Part shown: positions 16,165 through 28,904 of the stretch, piece by piece
Position numbering within the stretch: the first letter of the stretch is position 1
Layout of the letters: each line of letters begins with the position of its first letter
DNA from: Anagrus nilaparvatae
Taxonomy: Eukaryota; Arthropoda; Insecta; Hymenoptera; Mymaridae
Length of the DNA: 64,000 nucleotides
Direction of reading: 5' to 3'
NCBI GenBank assembly: GCA_022575985.1
Contig: JAKSXM010000238.1
Span: 10,806,001-10,870,000, forward strand
Program-made: the position numbers and the translations under genes
The notes under the pieces: generated by a model
Databases searched by the model: none
Told to the model about the DNA's origin: nothing
What the model saw: the letters and a program-made list of their open reading frames with translations, nothing else

Positions 16165-18734
16165 TATAAACCACTTGAAATCATTTTTGTGCTTTAAAAA
16201 ATGTATTTAACCAAATTTTTGTAGGACATATCTGAACTTTTGAATCATAAATAAAATGAAAAAATTTTTAGGGGTCCAAAAATTATATGCTCTCATTTTG
16301 AGTAATAAGTGTCTAATCGATTGCATATAATTTATTAAACTTATAAGCTCATTTTATTTATTTAAAACACAGTTAAGTGAAATTACACAGTGTTTTATTT
16401 ATTATTAAAATTTTTTATTATCATGCAATGAAATTTGACCTTTTTTTTCAAAGAGGGTCATCGATTGGCTAAGTATTTTCCTTTCTTTTGCTGTTAGGGC
16501 ACATATTACATAAAAATTATTGATTAAATTAGTAATTCAAAAATAAATTAGAACAAATTGACATTATTTACACGTTTTAAGCCTATAAATATTAATATTT
16601 ATTTTCTATTTCATAAAATTTTCTATTAATAAAATATGTAGAAACACAAAGATAATACTTTTTGATAAAAAAAATAAAACTTCCGTTTATATTTTTTGTT
16701 TCGGCTCAAGTATCCGTTGCGCATGTTGAATTTAATTTAAATAACAATATATTCAATAAAAATAGTAGTAAAATAATGATGATGATCTAGGAGGATATAA
16801 AATGAAAATTTTTTAATGATGCTGAATTTTTTATGTTATTTTAAAAGTAAGAGAAAGGGATTATTTATTTTTTTTTTAATGGGAGTACGTAATATAAATA
16901 TTAAACTTTTTTTAATTATTAGATTTTTTCTGATGTGTATTAGTAAATTAATTCATTTTTTATACTATACTGTGTAATTAAAAATATTTTTTATCGTGTA
17001 TAACCTACAATTTTAGAAAATTTGCATTAAATGAACATTAAGTAGTAAAATGTACGTAGTTTTTATCGAAGTTTTTAAATTGCGGATTGTAATTTTAGAG
17101 AAATGTTTCTTAATTATTTTTTTTTTTTGCTTTTTGAATTGGATTTTTAGAAATTAAATATGATTTAATCTCTAAATTCTTTTTAAATTGCAAATTTTTT
17201 CAATTTTTTGATAGGAATGTTTGACAATCGTTAATTTATCTGCTGTGTATTCAAAATCAATCACTTTTCTACTTTCTCATTTTCTCTGTAAATAAAATAT
17301 TGATGAAAAAATAAAATACATTTTTTTCATTTGTCTCTGAAAAATTTTTATGCATTTTTAAGTGTCTGTCCGTTTAAAGCCTGTTTTGGAATCAAATAAA
17401 TTCATTCACGAACAAGAAATTCGTCCAATTTTTGTCCAAAATCAAGTCCAAAATTTAATAAGATTTGCAAAAACCTTGAAAATTTAGTGCCTTAAAAATC
17501 ACCATGTTGCGAATGCAAAACTTACATTAATATTACAACATCGGTTTCAATCTGGGTTTCAAGCTATTTCGTTGGGTATATTTTTCAAAATATTAAAAAA
17601 CGCAAAATTACAAATATCACGGTTATACCAAGCATTTTTAAAACAAATTATATGAATTTTGGCATAAATATTAAATAACAAGTTACCTCGCAAGCTACGT
17701 AATTAAAAATTGTTAAAAAAACGGCTTCGAGATAACTAAATTTAAATTTATGGTACGTAAATCAATAACAAGTTAACTGCAACAATTAACTGTTAGTTTT
17801 ACAACTATGATTATTTTTACTCTACTAATAAGAACATTAAATTTAGACCGTAAAATTTAATTTTAAATAAAAAACAGTCAATTGTGACAGTTAGATTTTT
17901 AATATAATTATTTATGAGTCCAAAAATCAAAGAGGGGGGGGGGGTAAAATGTGTCTTAGAATAATTTCAATTTAGGGACTTAAAAAAACACGGGTTTAGA
18001 GTCTTAACATCTAGTAAAGGTGATAATTACAAATTAAAAAAATAGTTCCATGTAATTAAATTATGTTTACATAAATCAGTTCTAAATTTTTTCATTAGAC
18101 TAACAGAACTCTTAAAAAATTAACCAGATTCGCCCATATACATTATAAATTTGATTAACTAATTGTATTATAAAAATATATAAATTAAGCATGAAACTTA
18201 TTAGCCTTTGTTCGTTTATTTAATACTTACTTTTTTTAATGCTCATTAGAAGTATTACAATGAACAAATAAATTTAAAATCAGATTAGTATATTACTTAT
18301 AAAATCATCGTCAATTTAAAAAGTAATTACGTTATTTTCTAAAATTTCAAATAACTTATTTTTAAATTTTCTTAAAAATGACAATATTCAAAAGTTTCTT
18401 AATTATACTTATTTTATTTAGGCTAATGCTAAAAATATCTGAAAAATTTTAATATTACTTGAGATGCTACATATTTCTAAAATCTCCTAAACTAAGAACC
18501 TAAATTATCTCATTTAAAATAGAAATTAAAAAAAAAAAAGATCTAAACCTCTACGATACTTAAATTAAAATTTTAATTGAATAGAATAAAGCAAATAGCC
18601 TAATAATTAGGCCATAACATGCTCTGCACTATAATAATTACAGAGTATCTTTTCTTCATAATAAAATTTCTATACAACCAACTTGTTTAGTAATCAAGAA
18701 AAACAAATATCATTAATGTTTCTAATTCTCAATT

Positions 18735-18756
18735 TAATAATAATAATAATAATAAT
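18735..18756. repeat. TAA microsatellite
   Basis: About seven uninterrupted TAA units. Confidence 0.7.
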
Positions 18757-19287
18757 CGTTTTAACTAAGATTTTAATCTACCTACAAATGAATTTCATTC
18801 TCATTTATTAGTTTTTACAACACAACGACTATTTACAATATTAAATTTTTTTCTTTTAATGTCACGAAAGAAAAATTAGATTTTAAAATGAGATATTTGA
18901 ATAAGTATTTCTTGCTCGTATTTGTAAAGTATAATTTTTATGCAGAAAAAATGTATATCCTCTCACTTTATGCATAGTTTTCTTATCTGTTAGAATATAT
19001 TTCCACCTACTTTTAATTAATGGAACTTCCATCACCTTAGGTTTTTGTTTGAGATTAATCGTGGGAGTCTAATTAGTATGTATGCCAGTGAAATTAGTAC
19101 TTCAATTTTTTTTGTGAGATACTTTAATTATACATGGGTACTAGAGAGATTATTTTTTTTTGCTATTTTTTGATTATTTCATATGTTTATATGTTAGGTT
19201 GATTGTTACTTTATGAACTGAATTTCAGTTGGAATTTTTAGGTTACTTTAAGGAAATAATAATTATTGTCTAAAAAATTAATAAGAT

Positions 19288-19661
19288 CACTGTAAAAAGC
19301 AACTTCCTTATATTTAAAAAAAAATTAGAACATTTTCGAAAAAAATCGTATATTTACTAAATTTAGTATATTAACTAAAAATTAGAGTATTCTCGATTTT
19401 ATTTTGTGAATTTGCAAGAAAAATTGATAATTTACAATTTTTTTTCGAAAATTTACAAAAAATAGTTATAAATTTCCGAAAAATAGTTGTGAACTTACAA
19501 CTTTTTTCGTAAAATCACAAAAAAAAAATGGAGAATTCTCGAATTTTTCGAGAATATACTAAAATTTTTATCGAATATTTACAAAATTTTTTGAAAATTC
19601 GCTAATTTTTCGAAAAAATTCTATTTTTTTTGTAAATCTAAGAAAGTTACTTTTTACAGTG
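19288..19661. mobile_element. Palindromic MITE, CACTGTAAAAAG family, copy 2
   Basis: Begins CACTGTAAAAAGCAACTTCC and ends GTTACTTTTTACAGTG. The flanks read GATC on both sides if the outermost C/G pair is counted as host DNA. The interior closely matches copy 1. Confidence 0.7.
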
Positions 19662-21189
19662 ATCAACAAAAAAAATCTATTTTTGATACATATTAAAATT
19701 ACTCTTACCAACTGAATATAAATAATTTCCTTTCTGAATCCTCCTCTCCCTGTTCAAAAATAACAAAATTTTCAAAACAGTACCCAGTCTAATATATACA
19801 ATTAAATATACAGAACAAGAAGTGAAAATTACATGTACAACTTTTTTTTTCTAAAAAACCTATTATTTCAAATTTTTATTCTCTTTTGTACTATCAAGTG
19901 AGAAGAAAAATTCAAAGTCTAAATAAGTAAACAAACAAAACCTCGTGTGAAAAAGTACACATAATTGCCAATTATATTTGAATCTAAATAAGAAATTTAA
20001 AAACAACACATGTATATTTTTAAAATATAAAATATGAAAAGAACTTTTTATCATGAAAATCCATCAAAAAAATTATGTACAAGTTCAAATACATAAACCC
20101 ATAATATATTATCATTATTATTGACCTAAGTCATGTACTTGACCGCAATTTTACCAACAAATATCCATTGATTTTCTATACTTAAGTTAAAAACATGAAA
20201 TTTTTACAACAAAAAAAAAATTGCAATTTTAAACATTATGATGTTAATTTTGATAATATAATGATTAAGATTATAGGTTTTTTTTTATAAAAAATATTTA
20301 TTTGTAAATAAAAGCTTATATGCATCATTAACTGTTATTTCTTCCTTTATTTTTTTAAATTTCTTTCATATAATATACATAATTGCACAAGATTTTTATT
20401 TTAATCTGCTTATTATTATATAATTTAACTGTAATATGTAGGTAAGTTATAAGGATAATCAACTCATTTTTTTGGTATTCTGGTGTTTCTGGTGTTGGGT
20501 ACACATAAAAAAATTATTATTTTGTAGTTTAATTGATAATTAAGGTTTATGGTAAATTAATGTAGTGTAATTTATTTTATTAACCAAATAGTTAATAATT
20601 TATGCAACAAGTGTGTATTAAATAAATTGCTGATTAAGTAAATTTAATTGCTCATTATAAGATGTAAGAAAAAATAGAAATTGGACTTGATTGAAATTAG
20701 TAAAAATTTAGGGAAACCATCGAGCCCGAAAAGTATTTACGTATTATTTGTTTTAAACCCTAGCCAAAGTTACCATTTTTTCTCGGATTTTTTAGTATTC
20801 TGCCTCGTATTCTGAAGTAAAACATCGTTGGAATCAAGGTTGGAATTATAAAAACATAAATTACATTTTATTCTGTTAAAAACTTTTTCACAAAGGTAGC
20901 AAATTAATCCTATGAAAAGAATAAATATGGTTTTTTTCAAATTTTTGCAATAGAAATGTGGTTTAAACTGAACATTTATGCTCAAAATAAAAATTAGACT
21001 AGATCTATAATGACACGAAAAAAGCTTCCCCAACAATTTTTTTTCCGTGTCTAGCATTTCCCCTCAAAAGTTCGTGCTCCCATCACTGCTGTTTTAATTG
21101 TACACAAAATACTAAATGTACTTATTTAGTTAAAATTAATAAATCAATTATGTCTATATAAAGAAAGTATCTAACCAACAACATAATGA

Positions 21190-21355
21190 GTATATCAATA
21201 TTATATTAATCCATAATTATTATTTGAAAAATTATTAATATTTAAAATAGTTAAATTTAAACTACTATTCTTCTGCGTATTTATAACATTGAGAAGTCAT
21301 TTCACTTGCGAGAAAATTTTTATCACAGTTAACAACTGATATTTTTTTCAGTCAC
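21190..21355. repeat. Dispersed repeat Y, copy 1
   Basis: Shares TTATTTGAAAAATTATTAAT and CTTGCGAGAAAATTTTTA, in the same order and spacing, with 32990-33115. The element class is unknown. Confidence 0.5.
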
Positions 21356-21358
21356 ATT

Positions 21359-21449
21359 TTAACACATTGGCTGCGGCATGGGCGAAATACGCCCATGATC
21401 CTATGTATTTTAAATGGAGTCACGTGACATGTCGCAGCCAACGTGTTAA
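21359..21449. mobile_element. Minimal piggyBac-like MITE (TTAA ends)
   Basis: TTAA on each side, with inverted termini CACATTGGCTGCGGCATG and CATGTCGCAGCCAACGTG. Inside is a second hairpin, CATGGGCG-AAATA-CGCCCATG. The whole unit is 91 bp, so it could only move with a transposase supplied in trans. Confidence 0.65.
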
Positions 21450-22123
21450 AAACGAGGTTAAAAAATTATTTAGTTTCTTACATATAAACTTAAATATTTA
21501 GAATAAAGTTTTTAAAATATAGCTACCTATTTAGTTACACATAACTCATTATGAACAATTTAATTTTGCCTAATCAGTAATCTAAACAGATTTGGTTTAA
21601 GTGTGTATATGAACATGAACGCCTGTTTCATCGTACACTTTTGAATCAAAAATTATACATACATGTTGCATACGAAATTTTTGCAATTCTAAGTGCTGGA
21701 TAATGAAAAATTTGCATCCAGAATTGTAAAAAATTATTTAAAATGTTTTTTTTTAATTGTACCTAATTATATTTAATTCGATTAATAAATCAATTTTTGA
21801 TTAGACTAGGCTAAACTTTAATAATCAAAACGTGAGAGACATTAAAAAAATTTGCAATAAAATAAATCAATCTCTTAAATAACTCCAGTATTAAATGCAA
21901 AACTTATACATTTTTTTTTTAAATCATGCAATACTTTTATTACAACATCACAACATTTCATATTTTTTCTTTTTATAAAAAAAAAGCATTTTAAATTTAT
22001 ATTATTAACAGCAAGAAAAATAATAATAATAAAAATAAATTGAAAAAATGAAAAAAGAAGAGTATATAAATTATATGTTTTTTAAAATAATAGGTTGCGG
22101 TCAGGTGAGAACGTCAAATCTAT

Positions 22124-22222
22124 ATGGGGCAATGCGTATCACGTAAGGCGGGTGCCGTCATCGCAACATCCGGCAAAACGCCATCTTATAAAGCAATGGA
22201 TAAAAAATCTTCCAAAAAACAA
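22124..22222 (+). CDS. Candidate first coding exon, myristoylation-type N-terminus
   Basis: Thirty-three codons starting MGQCVSRKAG and ending in a Lys/Ser-rich stretch before a good donor (CAA|GTAAGA). An acceptor (taatag) lies about 30 bases upstream of the ATG, so the exon probably begins near 22094. Gly2, Cys4 and Ser6 followed by Arg-Lys fit an N-myristoylated, possibly palmitoylated membrane anchor with a polybasic patch. The GC content is clearly higher than in flanking DNA, which supports coding. It ends in phase 0, and the next plus-strand phase-0 acceptor exon I can support is at 59632, 37 kb away. It may be an alternative 5' exon of that gene. The exon is likely real; its partner is inference. 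Confidence 0.5.
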
Positions 22223-23700
22223 GTAAGAAATTTTCTTTGTTTAATTTTTTTTAATTAATTTTTTTTTTTTTTAGAAAAATTTTGTTGATATTGATGCATT
22301 TTTAGTAATATTTTATATTTTAATCCATAAAAATTCTAACTGGAAAATTGTGAGCTATACGATTATAAAAAAGACAAGGAATGTTGTTAAAGAAAAAACA
22401 CCTTAACAAAGAAACGTAAAAAGAGAATTATATATATTAAAAGGTTTTCTATTTCATCTTAAATCAAGTATCAAAGTTTTGCGTGTTTGTAAGAAGAAAA
22501 ATTCTATTTCATGTTTTATTTTCTGCACAACTTAGTTTTTTTAGTTTCACGATTGGTAAAACGCGTCAAGCTAGATTGCTACCTTTTATACATTTTTTCT
22601 ATTAAAGTGATATCTTTTTAATGTTTTTTTTTTATATTGTAAGGTATTATTCATTGGTTTTCATGATGATATGATATTTAAAGAGTTTTTAAACACGAAG
22701 AGGAAAGAAATACCAATATAAATTGAGGTTATTTATGTTAAGAGAGACTTCTTGAAAGAATTTTTTTTTATATAAACATGCTATTAGAAAAAAAAAGTTT
22801 TTTATGAATTTTGCATTTATCTATATTAACAACTTTTGCAAAATTTTATTGTATTTCTGACGGAGGATTACTTTTAAAATGATTTTTATTACAACGATTT
22901 GTAATGTGCATTTAATAAACCTTACAAGCTTATTTTCCTCTTTTAATAGAGACAACAAAATTATGCCTAATACCCAGTTGATACCCGTCAAAATTTTTCA
23001 AACTTGGTTCTAAAGATATAGCAATGGTTAACTACAGAACAGGTAACAAAAACTTGACAGAACACAGAAACCGAACGTTGTAATTACTAAGAAATTTTTG
23101 ACACCCAGTTAAAATACATTAGCAGAGAAGGGGAAGAATGATTTTCTATGTTTAATTTTTTGAGAAGTAAGTATTTAGAGTATTGTATATAATTATTTTT
23201 AAGCTTACTTATATACCCTTACGATCGCATTTCTTTTGCGAGAAACTAATACCCCATGTAGTATTAAAAGATAAGGTAAAACAAATGTATTTATAAAATC
23301 AATTTTAATGGATAAGTTTAAACATTGGTCTTATAATATTTTAAAATAAAATTAAAAGATAAATAATCCAAAAAATGGATGTACCTATTTAATTGACGTC
23401 AATAATAAAAAAAATATAAAATATTCCATTTTGCTTTAATTCATTTTTTTATTCTACTAACGTGATTTATCCTTATCCCATACAAAATCTTGTTTTTAAA
23501 ATCTTTTAAATAAGTTTTATTTCTACGAAAATATTAGTACTAAGTGTTATTAAATTAATTACATTATGTGAATTTATAATTTTTAATATTTTGGAAAGTG
23601 AAGGATGGCCAATATTATCTCAAAAAATTATGAAATTCTCTTTAGTTTATTAGGATTCGTTCACTTGAAATGATGATATTATTTTATTTTATTTAAAAAA
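22223..23700. other. No exon seen; leads into CLIP A promoter
   Basis: Begins with the GTAAGA donor of the 22.1-kb exon. No further exon of that gene was found before the CLIP cluster. The last 350 bases hold the promoter blocks shared with gene B. Confidence 0.45.
23394..23401 (+). promoter_or_regulatory. CRE-like palindrome upstream of CLIP gene A
   Basis: TGACGTCA, 356 bases before the gene A ATG. The same 8-mer within ATTGACGTCAA lies 336 bases before the ATG of gene B, so it is retained in both paralogous promoters. It fits a CREB/ATF-type bZIP site. Confidence 0.45.
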
Positions 23701-23749
23701 TTTTTTTAAAGTCTTATTAAAAAGTATTTTACAATTTAAAAAACGAAAC

Positions 23750-25221
23750 ATGAACTACTTTCAAAATATTTTAGTTCAAATTAATCTATTATTCGTTTTA
23801 ATTTTATTATTAAATAATTCAGTTTTTGGTCAATTTTTTTTTAAGGGTATTTATGCAAATATTTGATAATTATACCTATTTTCTTGAATTACTGAATGTA
23901 ATTATAAAGGCGAATCAATTTGCAATTTACTTTTTAGAAAAAGGATCTTCTTGTAGTGCAGGAGATGGTAGTGACGGTATTTGTAAATTGATAACGGATT
24001 GTCCAATTGTACTTGAGCAAGTTAAACGAAACTTAAGAAATTCTGAATCTGTTAGCGATAGATGCGGTTTTGAAGATCGAACTGAAATTGTATGTTGCCC
24101 TCAAAATACACATTTTCATTTACCGAGAAATCAACCAGTACGTCCTGCTGAACAGGGTTTGTTGTTATTATTTTTTTTCAATTAATTTTGTCCAATTTAG
24201 TTCCAAACTTTCAATTTACTGTATTTTAAAAATATCGATAACGGTATATTTTGTGTAGCTTGTGAAAAATTCACAAAAGAATCAAATGGCATTTCAAGTG
24301 ACTTGTTAATATCCCCGCATATCGTTAACGGAGATGCTGTACTACCTATGGAATTACCCCATCAAGTTGCTATTGGCTATAACACTAAAGAGAAGCCAAG
24401 AAATTTTGAATTTGCATGCGGAGGCTCTATAATTTCTGATAAACATATATTAACAGCAGCTCACTGTTTAGACAAAGGAACTACAAAAGGAAGAATTCCA
24501 AAAAAAGTAAAAAAAATTTGAATCTTTGAAAAATTTTATTTTTATGAAAGTAATCAGTAATTTTAAATAATATCAGATTCGAATGGGAATCTTGGAAATT
24601 CATAATGACGATTTAGCTATTGATATCCCTGTTTCTAAAGTTATTATACATCCAGAATTTAAGTTACCAGCACTTCACAACGATATTGGGATAATAGAAG
24701 TTGCTAATAAAATACGATTCACTGATTTTATTAGACCAATTTGTTTGAACACAAATTTTGTGAATGAAGCAGGTCCAAAATCAGGATCCATAATTACATC
24801 TGGATGGGGAAAATTAGGATTTGGTGACAAATTTAATAAATCTGAAGTTCTTTTAAAGACGCCTCCATTAATGTAAGATAATTAATATTGATTTCTTGAA
24901 ATTTTTTTCAAAAATTTTTCACTCGTATTTAATTACTTTTTCAGTCTTCTTAGTACTGAAGAATGTTCAAAAACTTATAAAGATTCAGTGCAACTACCAA
25001 ATGGCGTGACCAAAGATATGCTGTGTCTTAAAGATTCTAATCTAAAAAGAAATTCAGATGCTTGTCAAGGTGACAGTGGTGGTCCATTAACATTACTAGA
25101 AAACCCTAATTCTTTAATTGGTGTTGTGTCGTTAGGAAAAGGGTGTGGAATTGGACACCCAGGGATTTATACGTCTGTACGCAGTTATTTAGACTGGATT
25201 GAAAGCATTGTTTGGCCTTAA
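23750..25221 (+). CDS. CLIP-domain serine protease A, complete
   Basis: Secreted trypsin-fold zymogen of the arthropod CLIP family. Exons 23750-23846, 23938-24156, 24259-24506, 24577-24872, 24945-25221; intron phases 1,1,0,2; 378 residues. A hydrophobic signal peptide (about 1-27) is followed by a CLIP domain with six cysteines (38, 48, 54, 75, 85, 86; IVCCP ending). After a linker with Cys107 comes the activation site SPH|IVNG (His126/Ile127), where His occupies P1 instead of Arg/Lys. The triad is His174 (TAAHC), Asp224 (HNDIGII) and Ser331 (GDSGGP). Asp325 at the S1-pocket base predicts cleavage after Arg/Lys. P1 His is seen in the CLIPC group (snake/persephone type), whose members act in Toll and melanization cascades; that role is inferred. 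First of four tandem paralogues, closest to B. Confidence 0.9.
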
Positions 25222-25290
25222 AAATGATAAAAAAATTCTTAATTGTTGTAAAATGTACACTTTATATTTGAATTTTGAGGTTAATACCTA

Positions 25291-25296
25291 AATAAA
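25291..25296 (+). terminator. Poly(A) signal of CLIP gene A
   Basis: AATAAA 70 bases after the gene A stop codon, a normal distance for an insect 3' end. Confidence 0.45.
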
Positions 25297-25514
25297 TATT
25301 GAATTATTTTAATTAAATTTTCTTTATTGCAAATTTCTTTAAACGTTACCTTTTCTTTAAAACATTCATTATTCAGTATTCAAAAACTACCAGCCATTCT
25401 ATTCTTTTCTTCTCCTAGTTAGAAACCTACTTAAAAATTCAATTAATTTATTATTACCAATAAAAGTACGTTATTTTTTGGGACTTGTCTCTTTTGTAAA
25501 AAAAAAATCCTGAT

Positions 25515-25522
25515 TGACGTCA
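25515..25522 (+). promoter_or_regulatory. CRE-like palindrome upstream of CLIP gene B
   Basis: TGACGTCA at nearly the same distance from the B start as the copy before gene A. The stretch between it and the ATG also shares TATTTTGGAAAGTGA with the A promoter (near 23587 and 25678), so the two promoters are duplicates. Confidence 0.45.
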
Positions 25523-25850
25523 AATAACAAAAATTTATTCACACTCGCTTCATTTAAACCTCAAAATCATTGTATAAATTTGTTTTTTTCTACGAAAACA
25601 CATGTACGTTTTTATTTAATGATTCTAGTATTAGTAAGTTGATGGCATTGTATTTATTGAAATTTTAAAAATTACAGTATTTTGGAAAGTGAGTCTGATC
25701 AATATTATAGCAAATATTTACGAAATTCTGTTTAGTTGATCTTGGGACTTAAAATGATGATCTTATTTCATTGTCGCTGTAGTGTCTAATATTTAATTAT
25801 TATTAATTTTTTTTAAATAAGTTTGAAAATTAATAAAAAAATTAACCACA

Positions 25851-27467
25851 ATGAAGAACCTACAATTGTTATTTTTTATAATTTTTTCAATTAACGATTC
25901 AGTGTTAAGTCAATTTTTTAAAGGTATGTTTAAATTCCTTCGCAATTCGTAAGAATTTTTCATCGAAAGTGAAACTGTTTATAACTTAATTTTTAGCGAA
26001 AGGGTCGTCTTGTAAATTATCAAATGGAAGTGATGGAATATGTAAATCTATAAAGGACTGCCCAAGTGTAATTGAACAAATTAAAAAAAGAAACGCTGAT
26101 TCAATAATTGATAGATGTAGTTTTGATGGAGGCGATGAAATCGTTTGTTGCCCTGAAACTGGTTCAATTCACACAAATAGGTTCACAGAAATAAGGCATT
26201 TACGACCTGCAGAAATGGGTTTGTTTGTTTTTTTTATAAAAAATTTCCTAACAAATATGTAAAGAGAATCTTTATTATTAAAAAGAAATTAGGTATTCAC
26301 ATTAAGATTAATAAATTAATTTGATGCACAAAGCCTTTTTAGGCCTTTTTAAACCAAAACAATAAAATTTGTATATTTTCTTAAAAATTTTCAATACCGT
26401 AATCTTAGGGTACAAATACGCACATTATTAGACATTCTAGACAGACAATTATTTTAAGTGTTAAAAAATGTTAAAAAAGTGTATTATTTACGTATAGCTT
26501 GTGAACAGTTCAAAAAAGAATCGCATATTATTTCGAACGAAGATTTAATATCAACGCATATTCATGGAGGAGAACAAGTAAATCCAATGGAATTACCCCA
26601 TCAAGCTGCAATTGGATTTAGTACTGATTCAGATCCTAAAAACATTGAATTTAATTGCGGAGGCTCTATAATTTCTGAAAGGCACATTGTTACCGCAGCC
26701 CATTGTTTAAATAATATAGATCGAAAAAAGCCGAGAAAAGTATAAATTAATTTTTTGCTTAGTATATTCAGGAAATAAAAATGTTAATTTAATTAATATT
26801 TTTTAATGATATTAGATCAGAGTTGGTACTTTAGATATCAATGACAATGAAGCTGTTGATATTCCTGTTTCAAAAGTTTTTTCACATCCTTTGTATAAAA
26901 ATCCTTATCATGATATTGCAATCATCGAAGTTGCAAGTAAAATACGTTTTAATCATTTAATAAGACCAATTTGTTTAAGTACAAATTTCGTAAACGCAGA
27001 AGTTGAAACAAATGGATCCATAATTGTTTCTGGTTGGGGTTACACAGATTTGCAGGTTACTAAACGATCAAATGTACTCGTTAAATCACCACCATTAAAG
27101 TAAAGTAACTTATTGTACTTTTTAATTAAAGAAATAGTCTTTAAAATATTTTAATTTTATTTTTAACAGTATTGTTAGTACTGAAAAATGCTCAGAATCC
27201 TACAAGGGTGATAAAAAAAAACTTCCTTATGGAATTACAAAAGATATGATTTGCTTACAAGATCAAAATGCAGAAAGATCTGCTGATGCTTGTCCAGGTG
27301 ACAGTGGTGGACCAGCTACTTTAAAAGAAAATTTTAATTCGTTAATTGGTGTTGTATCATTTGGAAGAGGATGCGGCAGTCCGTCACCTGGAGTTTATAC
27401 GTCAGTTTCTAGTTATCTTGATTGGATTGAAGGAATTGTTTGGCCTCATGGAAAACATATTTTTTAA
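25851..27467 (+). CDS. CLIP-domain serine protease B, complete
   Basis: Paralogue of gene A with the same exon plan: 25851-25923, 25997-26218, 26498-26739, 26816-27099, 27170-27467; 372 residues. The signal peptide is about residues 1-20. CLIP cysteines are at 30, 40, 46, 65, 75 and 76. The activation site is STH|IHGG, His119 at P1, and the new N-terminus is Ile-His rather than the usual Ile-Val. Triad His167, Asp212 and Ser319 is intact, and Asp313 at the S1 base gives trypsin-like specificity. The C-terminus runs past the usual IVWP end by five residues (HGKHIF). The promoter shares a CRE and other blocks with A. It is probably an extracellular haemolymph (or other secreted) cascade protease. 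Its upstream activator and substrate cannot be read from the sequence. Confidence 0.9.
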
Positions 27468-27796
27468 TATTTTTTTTTTGTTTAAAAAAAGTTTTATGAT
27501 TCTTTTATAATTTATGTGAGATCAACCTGGAAGTTAGTTTAAAAGAGTTGCGTTTTCCTAGAAAATCGTAGCTAATTTAATCATTTATAAGGAATGCCAC
27601 TATATATACTTGGGCTCTTGTGGGGCGAATTTCTTGGAATTTACAGTTTATTTAAGTTAATTTTGTTATTTTGATGTGGCAAGTTTTAGGAGTGATTAAA
27701 TGAGCTATAATTTTGGAAACCTAGTTATTCTGGTAAGTGGCAACTAATTTCGAAAATCCAAGTAACTTTTTAAAATAACTTCCAGGCTGATACCTA

Positions 27797-28527
27797 CACT
27801 GTAAAAAGTAACTTCCTTATATTAACAAAAAAATTAGAAAATTTTCGAAAAATTAGTAAATTTTCAAAAAAATTTGTGAATATTCTAAAAAAATAGTAAA
27901 TTTACTAAATTTAGTACACTGAAAAAAAAATCCGCTTGCCGCAAGCGGAATAATTCCGCTTGTGGCCAGCGGAATTTTTTTTTCTTTGCAAATAATTGCA
28001 AATGACTTGAAACGTAAAGAAAATTTAAAAAAAACATTTTTTCTTTTCTTTTTCCAAAATTTTCTCAAACCTCGTCATACCGATATACGCATATCCCAAG
28101 TAAGCGGGAAAAAATTTTTTTTTTTAATTTTCTTTACGTTTCAAGTCATTTGCAATCGTTTGACAAGAAAAAAAATTCCGCTTGCTACAAGCGGATTTTT
28201 TTTTCAGTGTATATTATCGAAAAATTCGAGAGTTCTCGATTTTTTTTTGTGCATTTACGAAAAAAGTTGCAAATTCACAATTATTTTTCGTAAATTTACG
28301 ACTATTTTTTGTAAATTTTCGAAAAAAAATTGTAAATTATCAATTTTTCTTGCGAATTCACAAATAAAAATCGAGAATTTTCAAATTTTTTGATAATATA
28401 CTAAATTTTGTAAATTTACGATTTTTTCGAATATTTACAAATTTTTTTGAAAATTTACTAATTTTTCGAAAATTTTCTAATTTTTTTATTAATATAAAGA
28501 CGAATAAGGAAGTTACTTTTTATAGTG
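27797..28527. mobile_element. Palindromic MITE with nested MITE (TA target)
   Basis: Ends CACTGTAAAAAGTAACTTCC on the left and its near complement on the right, with TA on both sides (Tc1/mariner-type target). The inside is long inverted repeats of TTCGAAAAAT-like sequence. It belongs to the same family as 15779-16164 and 19288-19661. A second element (27917-28209) is inserted in it. It sits between CLIP genes B and C. Confidence 0.75.
27917..28209. mobile_element. Nested MITE with CCGCTTG terminal repeats
   Basis: Starts CACTGAAAAAAAAATCCGCT and ends in its near complement followed by CAGTG, flanked by TA on each side inside the larger MITE. The interior repeats a CCGCTTG...CAAGCGG motif and has a second inverted pair (ACTTGAAACGTAAAGAAAAT near 27999 and its complement near 28127). 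A worn relative lies near 49220-49335. Confidence 0.7.
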
Positions 28528-28904
28528 TAATATATTTAATTTTTTTAAAATTTATGCTACTTTATTGTTAATTTATTTATTAACTGAAAATTAATTTAAA
28601 CGTTTTGGAAAATATTTGTTACAAGCTTATAATTTTTGTAATTTTAGTAGAACTAATCTTAAAATTAAGATACTGTCAGTTATTAAAAGTGTTAAATGCA
28701 TAAACTATATTTGAAAAGCAATAAATATTTTAATGCCAACAAATAAAATTTTATTATCGAATATTTTTTATGTAACTGCAAAAAAATAATACTTTCTTTA
28801 ATTTAGTTATCACATATAAGTATGTCTTAAATTTCCAATAAATACTTGTTTAAAAAAAAAAATGTTGTATGTAGGTGTTTTTTTAATACTTTTTAGTTGA
28901 TATT

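Larger units (their letters stand above)
13749..22090. other. Long noncoding stretch, probable intron
   Basis: No coding exon was recognised. It contains two CACTGTAAAAAG MITEs, a 91-bp TTAA element, a poly-G run at 17933-17944 and a TAA microsatellite at about 18735-18756. A weak minus-strand frame near 20770-21057 has spaced cysteines but no family I can name. Confidence 0.45.

Noticed and set aside
17933..17944. Poly-G run
   Set aside because: Isolated homopolymer with no context; possibly an assembly artefact.
20770..21057. 95-codon minus-strand frame with spaced cysteines (CYLCEKVFNRIKCNLCF)
   Set aside because: A faint resemblance to THAP/P-element transposase remnants, but too short and isolated to call.
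23826..24185. Start of CLIP gene A at the ATG near 23853
   Set aside because: That ATG is in intron 1; the signal peptide at 23750 with a good donor at 23847 matches the gene plan of B and D.
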